NCBI GenBank assembly: GCA_903885415.1
Contig: CAISIP010000469.1
Coordinates: 1-10,838, forward strand
Direction of reading: 5' to 3'
Length of the DNA: 10,838 nt
From: an uncultured beta proteobacterium
Lineage (GTDB): Bacteria; Pseudomonadota; Gammaproteobacteria; Burkholderiales; Burkholderiaceae_C
Part shown: in pieces, positions 1 through 8,111 of the stretch
Position numbering within the stretch: the stretch's first letter is position 1
Layout of the letters: every line of letters begins with the position of its first letter
The notes under the pieces: generated by a model
The model's input: the letters and a program-made list of their open reading frames with translations, nothing else
Told to the model about the DNA's origin: nothing
Database searches by the model: none
Program-made: the position numbers and the translations under genes

Positions 1-143
1 CTTGCGAGCGCGCCCAACACCAGGGCCGACAACAGTTTCTTGCGCAAGGCCCGCGCCCAAATTTTGCTGCGCAGCTGCGATGCAGCGGGTTTGACATGCG
101 TTGGAGCAGCGCTCAAAGACAGGTACTTTGTGTGTGACAGCAT
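1..143 (-). CDS. Probable exported protein, N-terminal fragment (runs off left edge)
   Basis: The minus strand reads openly from an ATG whose complement lies at 141-143 to the window edge, giving 47 codons. The start is supported by an AAAGGA Shine-Dalgarno five bases upstream (complement at 149-154). The peptide has a polar N-terminal stretch of about 30 residues, then a basic patch ALRKK (residues 32-36) followed by a hydrophobic run LLSALVLGALA (37-47). This looks like the n- and h-regions of a Sec signal peptide or the start of a membrane anchor. The leader before the basic patch is unusually long; an alternative in-frame TTG at residue 33 would give a compact signal peptide, but it has no visible ribosome binding site. 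The mature domain lies outside the window, so no function can be given. It is transcribed divergently from the mutase operon and may share its regulatory region. Confidence 0.6.
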   Translation of the reverse strand, partial: MLSHTKYLSLSAAPTHVKPAASQLRSKIWARALRKKLLSALVLGALA

Positions 144-148
144 GGGGG

Positions 149-154
149 TCCTTT
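149..154 (-). promoter_or_regulatory. Ribosome binding site of the divergent minus-strand gene
   Basis: On the minus strand the sequence reads AAAGGA, then five C residues, then ATG. Both spacing and complementarity to 16S rRNA are good. This is the main reason for preferring the ATG at 143 over an internal TTG start. Confidence 0.55.
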
Positions 155-494
155 GAAGATGGATAAGAAGGTTGTTACTAGAGAACAGTCCACTGGATGA
201 ACGCCCCCATGCTAAAAAAAGCCAGTCGCCCGCGCCAGTGACAATCTGCGGTGCTAGCCGGTAGCTTTGTCATGGGTGTGCGTGGCAAAGCGCTGGGGCG
301 CGATGCGACTTCGCCCGCCGTCGGTCCGGAGCGGCTGCGCCAGTCGAGCGCGCGAAGCTTCTGTGGCTGCGCCGCGCGGGCCCCCGCGTGGAAGGGATAA
401 TTGCCCCGGCGCGCCCTGGCTTTTTGCGTAAGCGGTGGGCAAGGTCGCGCGTGAATAGTTGGCAACAATGGGTGGCGGCCTGTCCGCGTATGTA

Positions 495-532
495 GACGCA
501 CAAGAACCGACGCAAGAACCGACACAAGGACC
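495..532. repeat. Three imperfect tandem 12-14 bp repeats before the mutase gene
   Basis: Three adjacent units read GACGCACAAGAACC (495-508), GACGCAAGAACC (509-520) and GACACAAGGACC (521-532). They end 12 bases before the mutase ATG. The third unit carries the only AGGA-like stretch (527-530), but at 14 bases from the ATG it is rather distant for a Shine-Dalgarno. The array could be regulator half-sites, part of the leader mRNA, or a slippage product; the sequence alone does not decide. Confidence 0.5.
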
Positions 533-544
533 CGAACGGACGCG

Positions 545-2779
545 ATGAGACAAGATCCCCCTGAGGCCGGCATCCCGGCCAACCTGCCCGCAACGGAATT
601 TGCAGCGCCGAGCCTGCAGGCATGGCGCAGCGCAGCGGCGAAATCTGCACCGGGCGGCGATCTGGATGCGCTGAACTGGCATACGCCCGAGGGCATCGTG
701 GTCAAGCCGCTGTATACGGCGGCCGATACGGCGGCATTGCCGTTCACCGATACCCTGCCAGGATTCGAGCCCTACCTGCGCGGGCCCCAGGCGAGCATGT
801 ACGCGGTGCGGCCATGGACGATCCGCCAGTACGCCGGCTTCTCGACAGCGCAAGAATCCAACGCGTTTTACCGTCAGGCGCTGGCGGCCGGCGGGCAGGG
901 GGTTTCGGTGGCATTCGACCTGGCCACGCACCGCGGCTACGACTCGGACCATCCGCGCGTGACGGGCGATGTCGGCAAGGCCGGCGTGGCGATTGACAGC
1001 GTCGAAGACATGAAGATCCTTTTCGACCAGATCGTGCTTGACAAGGTCAGCGTGTCGATGACGATGAACGGCGCGGTACTGCCGGTGCTCGCCGGCTATA
1101 TCGTCGCGGCGCAGGAGCAGGGGGTGGGGCAGGATCAGCTGAGCGGGACGATCCAGAACGACATCCTCAAGGAGTTCATGGTCCGCAACACCTACATCTA
1201 TCCGCCGCTGCCGTCGATGCGCATCATCGGCGACATCATCGCCTACACCGCGCAGCATATGCCGCGCTTTAACTCGATCAGCATCTCGGGTTACCACATG
1301 CAAGAGGCCGGCGCCAACCAGGCGCTGGAACTGGCCTTTACGCTGGCCGACGGGCAGGAATATGTGCGCACCGCGGTCTCTCGGGGCATGGACGTCGATG
1401 CATTCGCGCCGCGGCTGAGCTTCTTTTGGGCGGTCGGAATGAACTTTTACCTGGAGGTCGCCAAGATGCGCGCTGCGCGGCTCCTGTGGTGCCGGATCAT
1501 GAAAGCTTTTGCTGCGAAGAATCCGAAGAGCCTGATGCTGCGCACCCATTGCCAGACTTCGGGCTGGTCGCTGACCGAGCAGGATCCCTATAACAACATT
1601 GTCCGCACCACCATCGAGGCGATGGCGGCGGTGTTTGGCGGCACCCAGAGCCTGCATACCAACAGCTTTGACGAGGCCATCGCGCTGCCGACGGAATTCG
1701 CTGCCCGCATCGCGCGCAACACCCAACTGATCATCCAGGAAGAAACCCACATTGCGCAGGTGATTGACCCTTGGGCTGGCAGCTACATGATGGAAAAGCT
1801 GACGCAGGACATGGCCGACGCCGCCTGGACGATCATCGAGGAGGTCGAGGCCATGGGCGGCATGGTGAAGGCGGTCGACAGCGGCTGGGCCAAGCTCAAG
1901 ATTGAGGAAGCGGCGGCCAGCAAGCAGGCGCGCATCGATTCGGGCAAGGATGTGATCGTCGGCGTCAACAAGTACAGGCTGCCGAGCGAGGAGGCGATCG
2001 ACGCGCGCGATATCGACAATGTCGCGGTGCGCGAGAGCCAGATCCAGCGCCTGCAGGCGATCCGGGCGGCACGCGACCCCGCCGCTGTGGCAGCGGCGCT
2101 GGGCGCGCTGACGGCAGCGGCCAGCGACGGCAGCGGCAACCTGCTGGCGTTATCCATCGAAGCGATGCGCCGGCGCGCCACCGTGGGCGAGGTCAGCGAC
2201 GCACTCGAAAAAGCCTTCGGGCGCCACCGCGCCGACACGCACAAGGTCAGCGGCGTCTACGCAGCGTCCTTCGACGCTTCCTCCACCGGAGTCGACAGCA
2301 TGCAATTCTGGGACGCGCTCAAGGGCAGGATCCGGCAATTCGCCGCCGAACAAGGTCGCCAACCGCGGGTGCTGATCGCCAAGCTCGGGCAGGACGGCCA
2401 CGACCGCGGATCCAAGGTGGTGGCGACTGCCTTTGCCGATCTGGGTTTTGACGTCGACATCGGTCCGCTGTTCCAGACGCCCGAGGAATGCGCGCGCCAG
2501 GCGATCGAAAACGATGTGCACGCGGTAGGCGTTTCCACGCTCGCCGCCGGCCACAAGACACTGGTGCCGGCGATCATCGCCGAGTTGCACAAACAAGGGG
2601 GCGGTGACATCGTGGTATTCGTCGGCGGCGTCGTGCCGCGGCAGGATTACGAGATGCTGTACGCCGCCGGCGTCAAGGGCATCTACGGCCCTGGCACGCC
2701 GATCCCGGTATCGGCCAGCGATGTGCTTGAGCAGATCGGCAAGGCGCTCGCCGATGCGGCGTCGTCCGGCGCCGGGTAG
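545..2779 (+). CDS. mcm: Methylmalonyl-CoA mutase, single chain with B12 domain
   Basis: This adenosylcobalamin enzyme interconverts (R)-methylmalonyl-CoA and succinyl-CoA in the cytoplasm. It is 744 residues, the usual length for a catalytically complete chain. The N-terminal TIM-barrel domain covers roughly residues 50-570. It carries QYAGFST with Tyr96 (Tyr89 in the Propionibacterium enzyme), [12 protein letters not shown] with Arg214 (Arg207, which contacts the substrate carboxylate) and SGYHMQEAG with Tyr250-His251 (Tyr243/His244). This Tyr/Arg pair separates methylmalonyl-CoA mutase from isobutyryl-CoA mutases, which have Phe and Gln. The C-terminal cobalamin domain (about 605-740) has the DxHxxG motif with axial ligand His619 (D617, H619, G622), then GVSTL and FVGG (Gly694-Gly695). 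No separate small subunit is present, so it probably works as a homodimer. ATG 545 is the first possible start after an in-frame stop at 452; its ribosome binding site is weak. It is the first gene of the operon, with meaB 18 bp downstream. Confidence 0.96.
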   Translation: MRQDPPEAGIPANLPATEFAAPSLQAWRSAAAKSAPGGDLDALNWHTPEGIVVKPLYTAADTAALPFTDTLPGFEPYLRGPQASMYAVRPWTIRQYAGFSTAQESNAFYRQALAAGGQGVSVAFDLATHRGYDSDHPRVTGDVGKAGVAIDSVEDMKILFDQIVLDKVSVSMTMNGAVLPVLAGYIVAAQEQGVGQDQLSGTIQNDILKEFMVRNTYIYPPLPSMRIIGDIIAYTAQHMPRFNSISISGYHMQEAGANQALELAFTLADGQEYVRTAVSRGMDVDAFAPRLSFFWAVGMNFYLEVAKMRAARLLWCRIMKAFAAKNPKSLMLRTHCQTSGWSLTEQDPYNNIVRTTIEAMAAVFGGTQSLHTNSFDEAIALPTEFAARIARNTQLIIQEETHIAQVIDPWAGSYMMEKLTQDMADAAWTIIEEVEAMGGMVKAVDSGWAKLKIEEAAASKQARIDSGKDVIVGVNKYRLPSEEAIDARDIDNVAVRESQIQRLQAIRAARDPAAVAAALGALTAAASDGSGNLLALSIEAMRRRATVGEVSDALEKAFGRHRADTHKVSGVYAASFDASSTGVDSMQFWDALKGRIRQFAAEQGRQPRVLIAKLGQDGHDRGSKVVATAFADLGFDVDIGPLFQTPEECARQAIENDVHAVGVSTLAAGHKTLVPAIIAELHKQGGGDIVVFVGGVVPRQDYEMLYAAGVKGIYGPGTPIPVSASDVLEQIGKALADAASSGAG

Positions 2780-2797
2780 CGCGGCTGAAGCCGGCCG

Positions 2798-3826
2798 ATG
2801 TCCGACGCCCAAGACCTGCAGCAGGCGATCACGCACGATGCCGGTGCCGCGCAGCGCCGCGCCATGGCCAAGGCGATCACGCTGCTGGAGTCGACCCGTG
2901 CCGACCACCGTGCGCGCGCACAGGCGCTGCTCGGCGCGCTGATGCCCCATACCGGGCGCGCATTCAGGCTGGGACTGAGCGGGGTGCCGGGGGTCGGCAA
3001 GTCGACCTTCATCGAGGTGCTGGGCTTGCACCTGATCGGGCAGGGAATGCGGGTCGCGGTGCTGACGGTCGACCCTTCTTCGGCGCTTTCTGGCGGTTCG
3101 ATTCTGGGCGACAAAACGCGGATGGACAAGCTGTCGGTGCACGAGCGCGCGTTTATCCGGCCGAGCCCGTCGGGGGGGACGCTAGGCGGCGTTGCCGAGC
3201 ACACCCGCGAGGCGATGCGGGTGTGCGAGGCCGCCGGCTACGACGTGGTGATCGTCGAGACGGTCGGCGTCGGCCAGAGCGAGCTGGCGGTGGCCGGCAT
3301 GACCGACATGTTCGTGCTGATGCAACTGCCCAATGCCGGTGACGAACTGCAGGCGATCAAGAAGGGCGTGATGGAACTCGCCGACCTGGTGCTGGTTAAC
3401 AAAGCGGACCTCGACAGCGCCGCCGCCATGCGCGCGCAGTCGCAGATAAGCTCCTCGCTGCGGCTGCTCGGACAGCACGGCAGCCCAACCGGTGCGCAGC
3501 ACGACCCGAAGCGCTGGCACCCGCAGGCATTGCAGCTGAGCGCGCTGCTCGGGCAGGGGGTGGCCGAATTCTGGACGGCGGTGGTGCATTTTCGCCAACT
3601 GCAGCACGACAGCGGCGCCATGGCGCTGCGCCGCCAGCGCCAGGCGCTGGCCTGGATGTGGGAGCGGGTTGACGCCGGCCTGCGCCGGGCTTTTCGCGAG
3701 GATCCCATGGTTCAGGGCCGGCTTAGCGCCATCGCAGACGACGTCGCCAACGGCCGAATGCTCGCCTCGCTGGGTGCAGGCGAATTGCTCGACCTTTTCG
3801 CGCGCTCGCAGGGCCGCAGCGCCTGA
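2798..3826 (+). CDS. meaB: MeaB-type GTPase chaperone of methylmalonyl-CoA mutase
   Basis: This 342-residue G3E-family P-loop GTPase (MeaB/ArgK, human MMAA) gates cofactor loading of the mutase and protects it from oxidative inactivation. Visible motifs are the Walker A loop GVPGVGKST (62-70, Lys68), VDPSS (91-95), GDKTRM (104-109) in the Mg/switch region, the Walker B-like ETVGVGQSE (154-162) and the base-specificity motif NKAD (201-204). All nucleotide-binding elements are intact. The C-terminal 80 residues, rich in Arg, Leu and Ala, fit the helical dimerisation arm. The old label 'LAO/AO transport ATPase' belongs to this same family and is a misnomer. It starts 18 bp after the mutase stop without a strong Shine-Dalgarno, which suggests translation is coupled to the mutase. 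Adjacency to its client enzyme makes the assignment firm. Confidence 0.95.
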   Translation: MSDAQDLQQAITHDAGAAQRRAMAKAITLLESTRADHRARAQALLGALMPHTGRAFRLGLSGVPGVGKSTFIEVLGLHLIGQGMRVAVLTVDPSSALSGGSILGDKTRMDKLSVHERAFIRPSPSGGTLGGVAEHTREAMRVCEAAGYDVVIVETVGVGQSELAVAGMTDMFVLMQLPNAGDELQAIKKGVMELADLVLVNKADLDSAAAMRAQSQISSSLRLLGQHGSPTGAQHDPKRWHPQALQLSALLGQGVAEFWTAVVHFRQLQHDSGAMALRRQRQALAWMWERVDAGLRRAFREDPMVQGRLSAIADDVANGRMLASLGAGELLDLFARSQGRSA

Positions 3827-3857
3827 ACCCCCATAGCCCACACGACGGAGACAAGCG

Positions 3858-5390
3858 ATGAACGACACCTTGCAACAACTTGAAGCCAAGCGCGCGTTGG
3901 CGCGCCTGGGCGGCGGCGAGAAGCGCATTGCAGCCCAGCATGCCAAAGGCAAGCTGACGGCGCGTGAGCGGCTGGAAATTCTGCTCGACGAAGGCAGCTT
4001 CGAGGAGTGGGACATGTTCGTCGAGCACCGCTGTGTCGACTTCGGCATGCAAGACCAGAGGATTCCCGGCGACGGCGTGGTCACCGGCTACGGGATGATT
4101 AACGGTCGGCTGGTCTTTGTTTTCAGCCAGGACTTCACCGTGTTCGGTGGTGCGCTGTCGCAGGCGCACGCCGAGAAAATCTGCAAAGTGATGGACCAGG
4201 CGATGAAGGTCGGAGCGCCGGTGATCGGGCTGAACGATTCGGGCGGCGCGCGCATCCAAGAGGGTGTCGCCTCGCTCGGAGGCTACGCGGAGGTCTTCCA
4301 GCGCAATGTGATGGCCAGCGGCGTGGTGCCGCAGATCAGCATGGTGATGGGACCCTGCGCCGGTGGCGCGGTCTATTCGCCAGCGATGACCGACTTCATC
4401 TTCATGGTCAAGGACAGCTCCTACATGTTTGTCACCGGGCCCGAGGTGGTGAAGACGGTGACGCACGAGGAGGTCAGCGCCGAGGAACTCGGCGGCGCGG
4501 TGGCGCACACGACCAAGAGCGGCGTCGCCGATCTGGCTTTTGAGAACGACGTGGACGCGCTGCTGATGCTGCGCCGGTTCTACAACTACCTGCCGCTGAA
4601 TAACCGCGAAAAGGCGCCGGTGCGCCCCAGTGGCGACCCGGCCGATCGGACCGACGCGAGTTTAGACACGCTGGTTCCCGCCAACGCGAACAAGGCCTAC
4701 GACATGAAGGAGCTGATCGCCAAGGTGGTCGATGACGGCGACTTCTTCGAGTTGCAGACCGACTACGCACGCAATATCCTCATCGGCTTTGCCCGCATGG
4801 ACGGCAGTACGGTGGGCATCGTCGCCAACCAGCCGCTGGTGCTGGCGGGCTGCCTGGACATCAAGTCGTCGATCAAGGCGGCGCGCTTCGTCCGCTTCTG
4901 CGACGCCTTCAACATACCGGTGATCACCTTCGTCGATGTACCGGGCTTCATGCCAGGCACCAGCCAGGAGTACGGCGGCATCATCAAACACGGCGCCAAG
5001 CTGTTGTATGCCTACGCCGAATGCACGGTCCCCAAGGTCACGGTCATCACCCGCAAAGCCTACGGCGGCGCCTACGACGTGATGAGTTCGAAGCACCTGC
5101 GCGGCGACGTCAACTTCGCCTGGCCCAGCGCCGAAATCGCGGTGATGGGCGCCAAGGGCGCGGTGGAGATCATCTTCCGCGAAGACAAGGCAGACCCAGA
5201 CAAGCTCGCAGCGCGCGAGGCCGAGTACAAAGCGCGCTTTGCCAATCCCTTTGTCGCCGGCGCGCGCGGCTACATCGACGACGTGATCCTGCCCTCGGAG
5301 ACGCGCAAGCGCATCTGCCGCAGCCTGCTCATGCTGCGCGACAAGAAGGTCGAAAATCCGTGGCGCAAGCACGGCAATATTCCGCTGTGA
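3858..5390 (+). CDS. pccB: Propionyl-CoA carboxylase beta subunit (carboxyltransferase)
   Basis: This subunit transfers the carboxyl group from carboxybiotin to propionyl-CoA, giving (S)-methylmalonyl-CoA. It has 510 residues, normal for the acyl-CoA carboxylase beta family, with two crotonase-fold halves. The N-terminal half has [11 protein letters not shown] (126-136) and the oxyanion loop [11 protein letters not shown] (165-175). The C-terminal half has [10 protein letters not shown] (358-367) and the second oxyanion motif [16 protein letters not shown] (399-414). Asp407 in that motif matches Asp422 of Streptomyces coelicolor PccB, the residue that favours propionyl-CoA; acetyl-CoA-type enzymes have Ile there. 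Together with the mutase neighbours, this makes propionyl-CoA the likely substrate rather than acetyl-, methylcrotonyl- or geranyl-CoA. The ATG is preceded by GGAG at 3847-3850, seven bases away. It lies 31 bp after meaB and 48 bp before pccA and is expected to form an alpha6beta6 complex with PccA. Confidence 0.94.
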   Translation: MNDTLQQLEAKRALARLGGGEKRIAAQHAKGKLTARERLEILLDEGSFEEWDMFVEHRCVDFGMQDQRIPGDGVVTGYGMINGRLVFVFSQDFTVFGGALSQAHAEKICKVMDQAMKVGAPVIGLNDSGGARIQEGVASLGGYAEVFQRNVMASGVVPQISMVMGPCAGGAVYSPAMTDFIFMVKDSSYMFVTGPEVVKTVTHEEVSAEELGGAVAHTTKSGVADLAFENDVDALLMLRRFYNYLPLNNREKAPVRPSGDPADRTDASLDTLVPANANKAYDMKELIAKVVDDGDFFELQTDYARNILIGFARMDGSTVGIVANQPLVLAGCLDIKSSIKAARFVRFCDAFNIPVITFVDVPGFMPGTSQEYGGIIKHGAKLLYAYAECTVPKVTVITRKAYGGAYDVMSSKHLRGDVNFAWPSAEIAVMGAKGAVEIIFREDKADPDKLAAREAEYKARFANPFVAGARGYIDDVILPSETRKRICRSLLMLRDKKVENPWRKHGNIPL

Positions 5391-5438
5391 TGCGGGCGCG
5401 GCGCTGCAGCAGGCAAGAAACACCCTTTTAGGAAGCCC

Positions 5439-7487
5439 ATGTTCACAAAGATACTGATCGCCAACCGTGGCGAAATAGCCTGCCGGGTGATCCAGAGTGC
5501 ACGCAAAATGGGCATCCGCAGCGTCGCCGTCTTTTCCGATGCCGACCGCGAAGCGCGCCATGTGGCACTCGCCGACGAGGCGGTGCATATAGGCGCGGCC
5601 CCCAGCCGCGAGAGCTACCTGCTGATCGACCGCATCATCGCGGCGTGCCAGCAGACCGGTGCGCAGGCGGTACATCCGGGCTATGGTTTTCTGAGCGAAA
5701 ACGCCGAGTTCGCACGCCGCGTCGAGGAGCAGGGAATCGTCTTTATCGGCCCCAAGCACCATGCGATCGCCGCCATGGGCGACAAAATCGCATCCAAGAA
5801 GCTCGCCGCCGCCGCGGGGGTGAATTGCATACCCGGCGTCAACGAGCCGGTGCTGAGCCCGCAGGAGGCGGTCGAGATAGCGCGAGGCATTGGCTACCCG
5901 GTGATGATCAAAGCCAGCGCCGGCGGCGGCGGCAAGGGACTGCGCGTGGCCCTTGACGACAAGGAGGCCTTCGACGGCTTCACCAGTTGCCGCAACGAGG
6001 CGCGTAACAGCTTTGGCGACGACCGTGTCTTCATCGAGAAGTTCGTCGAGCAACCGCGCCATATTGAAATGCAGCTCATCGGCGACAGCCAGGGCAACAT
6101 CATTTACCTCAACGAGCGCGAGTGCTCGATACAGCGGCGCCACCAAAAGGTGATCGAGGAGGCGCCCAGCCCCTTCATCAGCGAGGCGACGCGCAAGGCG
6201 ATGGGCGAGCAGGCGGTTGCGCTGGCCCGTGCGGTGCGCTACGAGAGCGCGGGAACGGTGGAGTTTGTCGTCGGGCGCGACCAGAGCTTCTACTTTCTTG
6301 AAATGAATACCCGGCTGCAGGTGGAGCATCCGGTGACCGAATGCATCACCGGGCTGGACCTGGTCGAGCTGATGATCCGCGTCGCCGCCGGCGAGGCCTT
6401 GCCGCTGACGCAGCAGCAGGTGCGGCGCGACGGCTGGGCGATCGAATGCCGCATCAACGCCGAGGATCCGTTTCGCAACTTCCTTCCCAGCACCGGCAGG
6501 CTGGTGCGCTTTGCGCCTCCGCAGCAGACCATGGCCGCCGCCGACACCGGGCGCTGGAACGGCGTTCGGGTCGACACCGGCGTGCACGAGGGCGGCGAGA
6601 TACCGATGTACTACGACTCGATGATCGCCAAGCTGATCGTGCACGGGCGCGACCGCGCGCAGGCGATCGCGATGATGCGCGACGCGCTCAATGGCTTCGT
6701 GATCCGCGGCGTCTCGAGCAACATTGCTTTTCAGTCTGCGCTGCTGGCGCATCCGGACTTTGCCGCTGGCGACTTCAACACCGGATTCATCGCGCAGCAT
6801 TACGCCGGTGGCTTTCTGGCCGAGCAGGTGGTGCACGATGACCCCGGCTTCATGCTCGCGCTGGCGGCTTTTGTGCGGCGCAAGTCGCGCGAACGCGCGC
6901 TCAGCATCAGCGGACAGTTGCCCGGTTACGGCGTGCAGGTCGGCAAGGACTACACCGTCATCGCGCTGGGGTCGGACGGTCGGCATGTCTATCACCCGGT
7001 GCATGTCGACGAGTTCGTCGGCGAAACCGGATCGGCGACGATTGGCGTAGGCGGCAAGCGCTACGCGATCTGCTGCGTTGGGCGACTCAACGATATCTGC
7101 CTGCGCGGAAGCGTCAATGGCGAACCCTTCACCGCGCAGGTCGAGCGGGCATCGGCGCGCAATCCGCTCGGACTGCGGCTACAGCACAACGGCGCGCGCA
7201 TCGAGGTGCTGGTCGTCTCCCACCGCATGGCGCAGCTGCACAGCCTGATGCCGCACAAGCCGCCACCCGACATGAGCCGCTTCATCCTGTCGCCGATGCC
7301 GGGTCTGCTGGTAGAGGTCGCGGTGCAACCCGGCCAGAAGGTGCAGTCCGGTGAGCGGATTGCGGTGATCGAGGCCATGAAGATGGAAAATGTGCTGTTC
7401 GCCGTTGCCGACGGCGTGGTCGCGAAGGTGCTGGCGAGCAAAGGCGAATCGCTGGTAGTCGATCAGGCCATCGTCGAGTTTTCCTGA
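5439..7487 (+). CDS. pccA: Propionyl-CoA carboxylase alpha subunit (biotin carboxylase + biotin carrier)
   Basis: This 682-residue protein carries out ATP- and bicarbonate-dependent carboxylation of its own biotin and passes the carboxyl group to PccB. The biotin carboxylase part (1 to about 450) starts with [14 protein letters not shown], has [13 protein letters not shown] (79-91), Lys116, the ATP-grasp glycine loop SAGGGGKG (160-167) and [14 protein letters not shown] (288-301). Glu288, Asn290, Arg292, Glu296 and Arg338 fall at the same numbers as in E. coli AccC, so the active site is complete. About 160 residues (roughly 450-610) form the linker/BT domain that binds the beta subunit. The C-terminal biotinyl domain has EAMKMEN with the biotin-accepting Lys648, 34 residues from the end. 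The ATG has a good AGGAAG site (5430-5435). The stop codon overlaps a downstream ATG (TGATG at 7485-7489). A 3-methylcrotonyl-CoA carboxylase would look similar, but the mutase context favours propionyl-CoA. Confidence 0.94.
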   Translation: MFTKILIANRGEIACRVIQSARKMGIRSVAVFSDADREARHVALADEAVHIGAAPSRESYLLIDRIIAACQQTGAQAVHPGYGFLSENAEFARRVEEQGIVFIGPKHHAIAAMGDKIASKKLAAAAGVNCIPGVNEPVLSPQEAVEIARGIGYPVMIKASAGGGGKGLRVALDDKEAFDGFTSCRNEARNSFGDDRVFIEKFVEQPRHIEMQLIGDSQGNIIYLNERECSIQRRHQKVIEEAPSPFISEATRKAMGEQAVALARAVRYESAGTVEFVVGRDQSFYFLEMNTRLQVEHPVTECITGLDLVELMIRVAAGEALPLTQQQVRRDGWAIECRINAEDPFRNFLPSTGRLVRFAPPQQTMAAADTGRWNGVRVDTGVHEGGEIPMYYDSMIAKLIVHGRDRAQAIAMMRDALNGFVIRGVSSNIAFQSALLAHPDFAAGDFNTGFIAQHYAGGFLAEQVVHDDPGFMLALAAFVRRKSRERALSISGQLPGYGVQVGKDYTVIALGSDGRHVYHPVHVDEFVGETGSATIGVGGKRYAICCVGRLNDICLRGSVNGEPFTAQVERASARNPLGLRLQHNGARIEVLVVSHRMAQLHSLMPHKPPPDMSRFILSPMPGLLVEVAVQPGQKVQSGERIAVIEAMKMENVLFAVADGVVAKVLASKGESLVVDQAIVEFS

Positions 7488-7546
7488 TGGGAAGCGGCCT
7501 GTCGTCGCGCCCCCCGGAGCGTGCTCTACCCCTACCTGTGCAAGCC

Positions 7547-8032
7547 ATGACACCACGCCCATTCAAGGTACTCGGAATCCAGCAGATCGCCATTGGCGCG
7601 CTGGACAAGCAGCGGCTGCGTCGATTGTGGATCGACATGCTCGGGCTGGAGCTGAGCGGCCATTTTGTGTCCGAGCGCGAAAACGTCGACGAGGACATCT
7701 GCAGCATCGGCGCGGGCCCGCTCAAGGTCGAGGTCGACCTGATGCAGCCGCTGGACCCGCAGGCCAAGCCAGCGGTGCACGCCACCGCGCTCAACCATGT
7801 GGGTCTGTGGATAGACGACTTGCCGGCCGCGGTCGAGTGGCTAAGCGGGCAGGGGGTCCGGTTCGCCCCGGGAGGCATCCGCAAGGGGGCCGCCGGCTTT
7901 GACATCTGTTTTCTGCACCCCAAGGCCAGCGCGGAATTTCCGATTGCCGGCGAGGGCGTGCTGGTTGAAATGGTGCAGGCGCCCGCCGAAGTGATCCTGG
8001 CATTTTCTGCCCTGGCAGGCAGCCGCAGCTGA
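7547..8032 (+). CDS. VOC-family protein, possible methylmalonyl-CoA epimerase
   Basis: This 161-residue protein of the vicinal oxygen chelate superfamily (glyoxalase I, dioxygenases, methylmalonyl-CoA epimerase) shows two beta-alpha-beta-beta-beta modules: [15 protein letters not shown] (8-22) opens the first, and [18 protein letters not shown] (82-99) the second. Likely metal ligands are Gln13, Glu62 (or Asp64), His84 and Glu141 (in LVEMVQAP). Known epimerases have His at the first position; Gln there recalls zinc-type glyoxalase I. Its place after pccA, in a pathway that needs an epimerase, makes that role attractive, but it is inferred from context. Start choice: the same frame opens 60 bases earlier at ATG 7487, overlapping the pccA stop, and would add 20 Pro/Arg-rich residues with no VOC character. 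I prefer ATG 7547 because VOC homology begins just after it, although neither ATG has a clear Shine-Dalgarno; GTG 7538 is also possible. Confidence 0.8.
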   Translation: MTPRPFKVLGIQQIAIGALDKQRLRRLWIDMLGLELSGHFVSERENVDEDICSIGAGPLKVEVDLMQPLDPQAKPAVHATALNHVGLWIDDLPAAVEWLSGQGVRFAPGGIRKGAAGFDICFLHPKASAEFPIAGEGVLVEMVQAPAEVILAFSALAGSRS

Positions 8033-8099
8033 GCCCTCGGCTATCGGCGTAGACTGTAGGCCAACGGAGTTTGCCAACCAGGGAGGCGAACCAGCGCAC

Positions 8100-8105
8100 A
8101 GGAGA
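8100..8105 (+). promoter_or_regulatory. Strong ribosome binding site serving a TTG start
   Basis: The sequence AGGAGA ends six bases before a TTG codon at 8112. This site decides the start of the next gene: the first in-frame ATG lies beyond the conserved Cys18 and Cys22 of the N-terminal iron-sulfur region, so a later start would remove cluster ligands. Confidence 0.65.
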
Positions 8106-8111
8106 GCATTC

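Larger units (their letters stand above)
144..544. other. Divergent intergenic region, no gene recognised
   Basis: About 400 bases separate the minus-strand gene from the mutase start. The region should hold the promoters of both genes, but I see no convincing -35/-10 pair on either strand, no tRNA and no recognisable riboswitch; in particular, I could not find a B12-box-like element. What it does contain is an AT-richer part near 160-220 close to the minus-strand gene, recurring GCCAGT words (around 221, 234 and 338), and a set of near-identical direct repeats at 495-532. The mutase reading frame is open back to a stop at 452-454, but it contains no ATG, GTG or TTG between that stop and 545. 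Confidence 0.6.

Noticed and set aside
186..196. Imperfect palindrome CAGTCCACTG as an operator
   Set aside because: A single short imperfect match with no second copy and no known regulator; not enough to call a site.
197..241. Fourteen-codon + strand frame beginning MNAPMLKKAS in the intergenic region
   Set aside because: It has no ribosome binding site and no evidence of conservation; a frame of this length arises easily by chance.
375..388. GC-rich inverted repeat (CGCGGG/CCCGCG) as a possible terminator
   Set aside because: The loop would be only two bases and no T-run follows, so it is unlikely to be an intrinsic terminator.
144..544. Cobalamin riboswitch upstream of the B12-dependent mutase
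   Set aside because: I looked for a B12-box-like conserved segment and found none. Such riboswitches usually control B12 synthesis or uptake genes rather than the mutase.
254..1750. Minus-strand open frame of 498 codons opposite the mutase gene
   Set aside because: The translation is rich in Arg, His, Ala and Val without recognisable motifs, and it lies opposite a firmly identified gene. Long antisense frames are expected in GC-rich DNA.
2150..3142. Minus-strand open frame of 330 codons across the mutase-meaB junction
   Set aside because: It lies opposite both genes' conserved cobalamin and P-loop motifs and has no family signature of its own.
4662..7004. Minus-strand open frame of 780 codons opposite pccB and pccA
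   Set aside because: It is very long, but it spans two clear genes and their intergenic gap, shows a His/Asp/Arg-rich composition and has no domain I recognise. It is best explained as a codon-bias artefact of the opposite strand.
8033..8111. Possible terminator or promoter between the VOC gene and the flavoprotein gene
   Set aside because: I see no stem-loop followed by T residues and no convincing -35/-10 pair; the gap contains only the ribosome binding site of the next gene.
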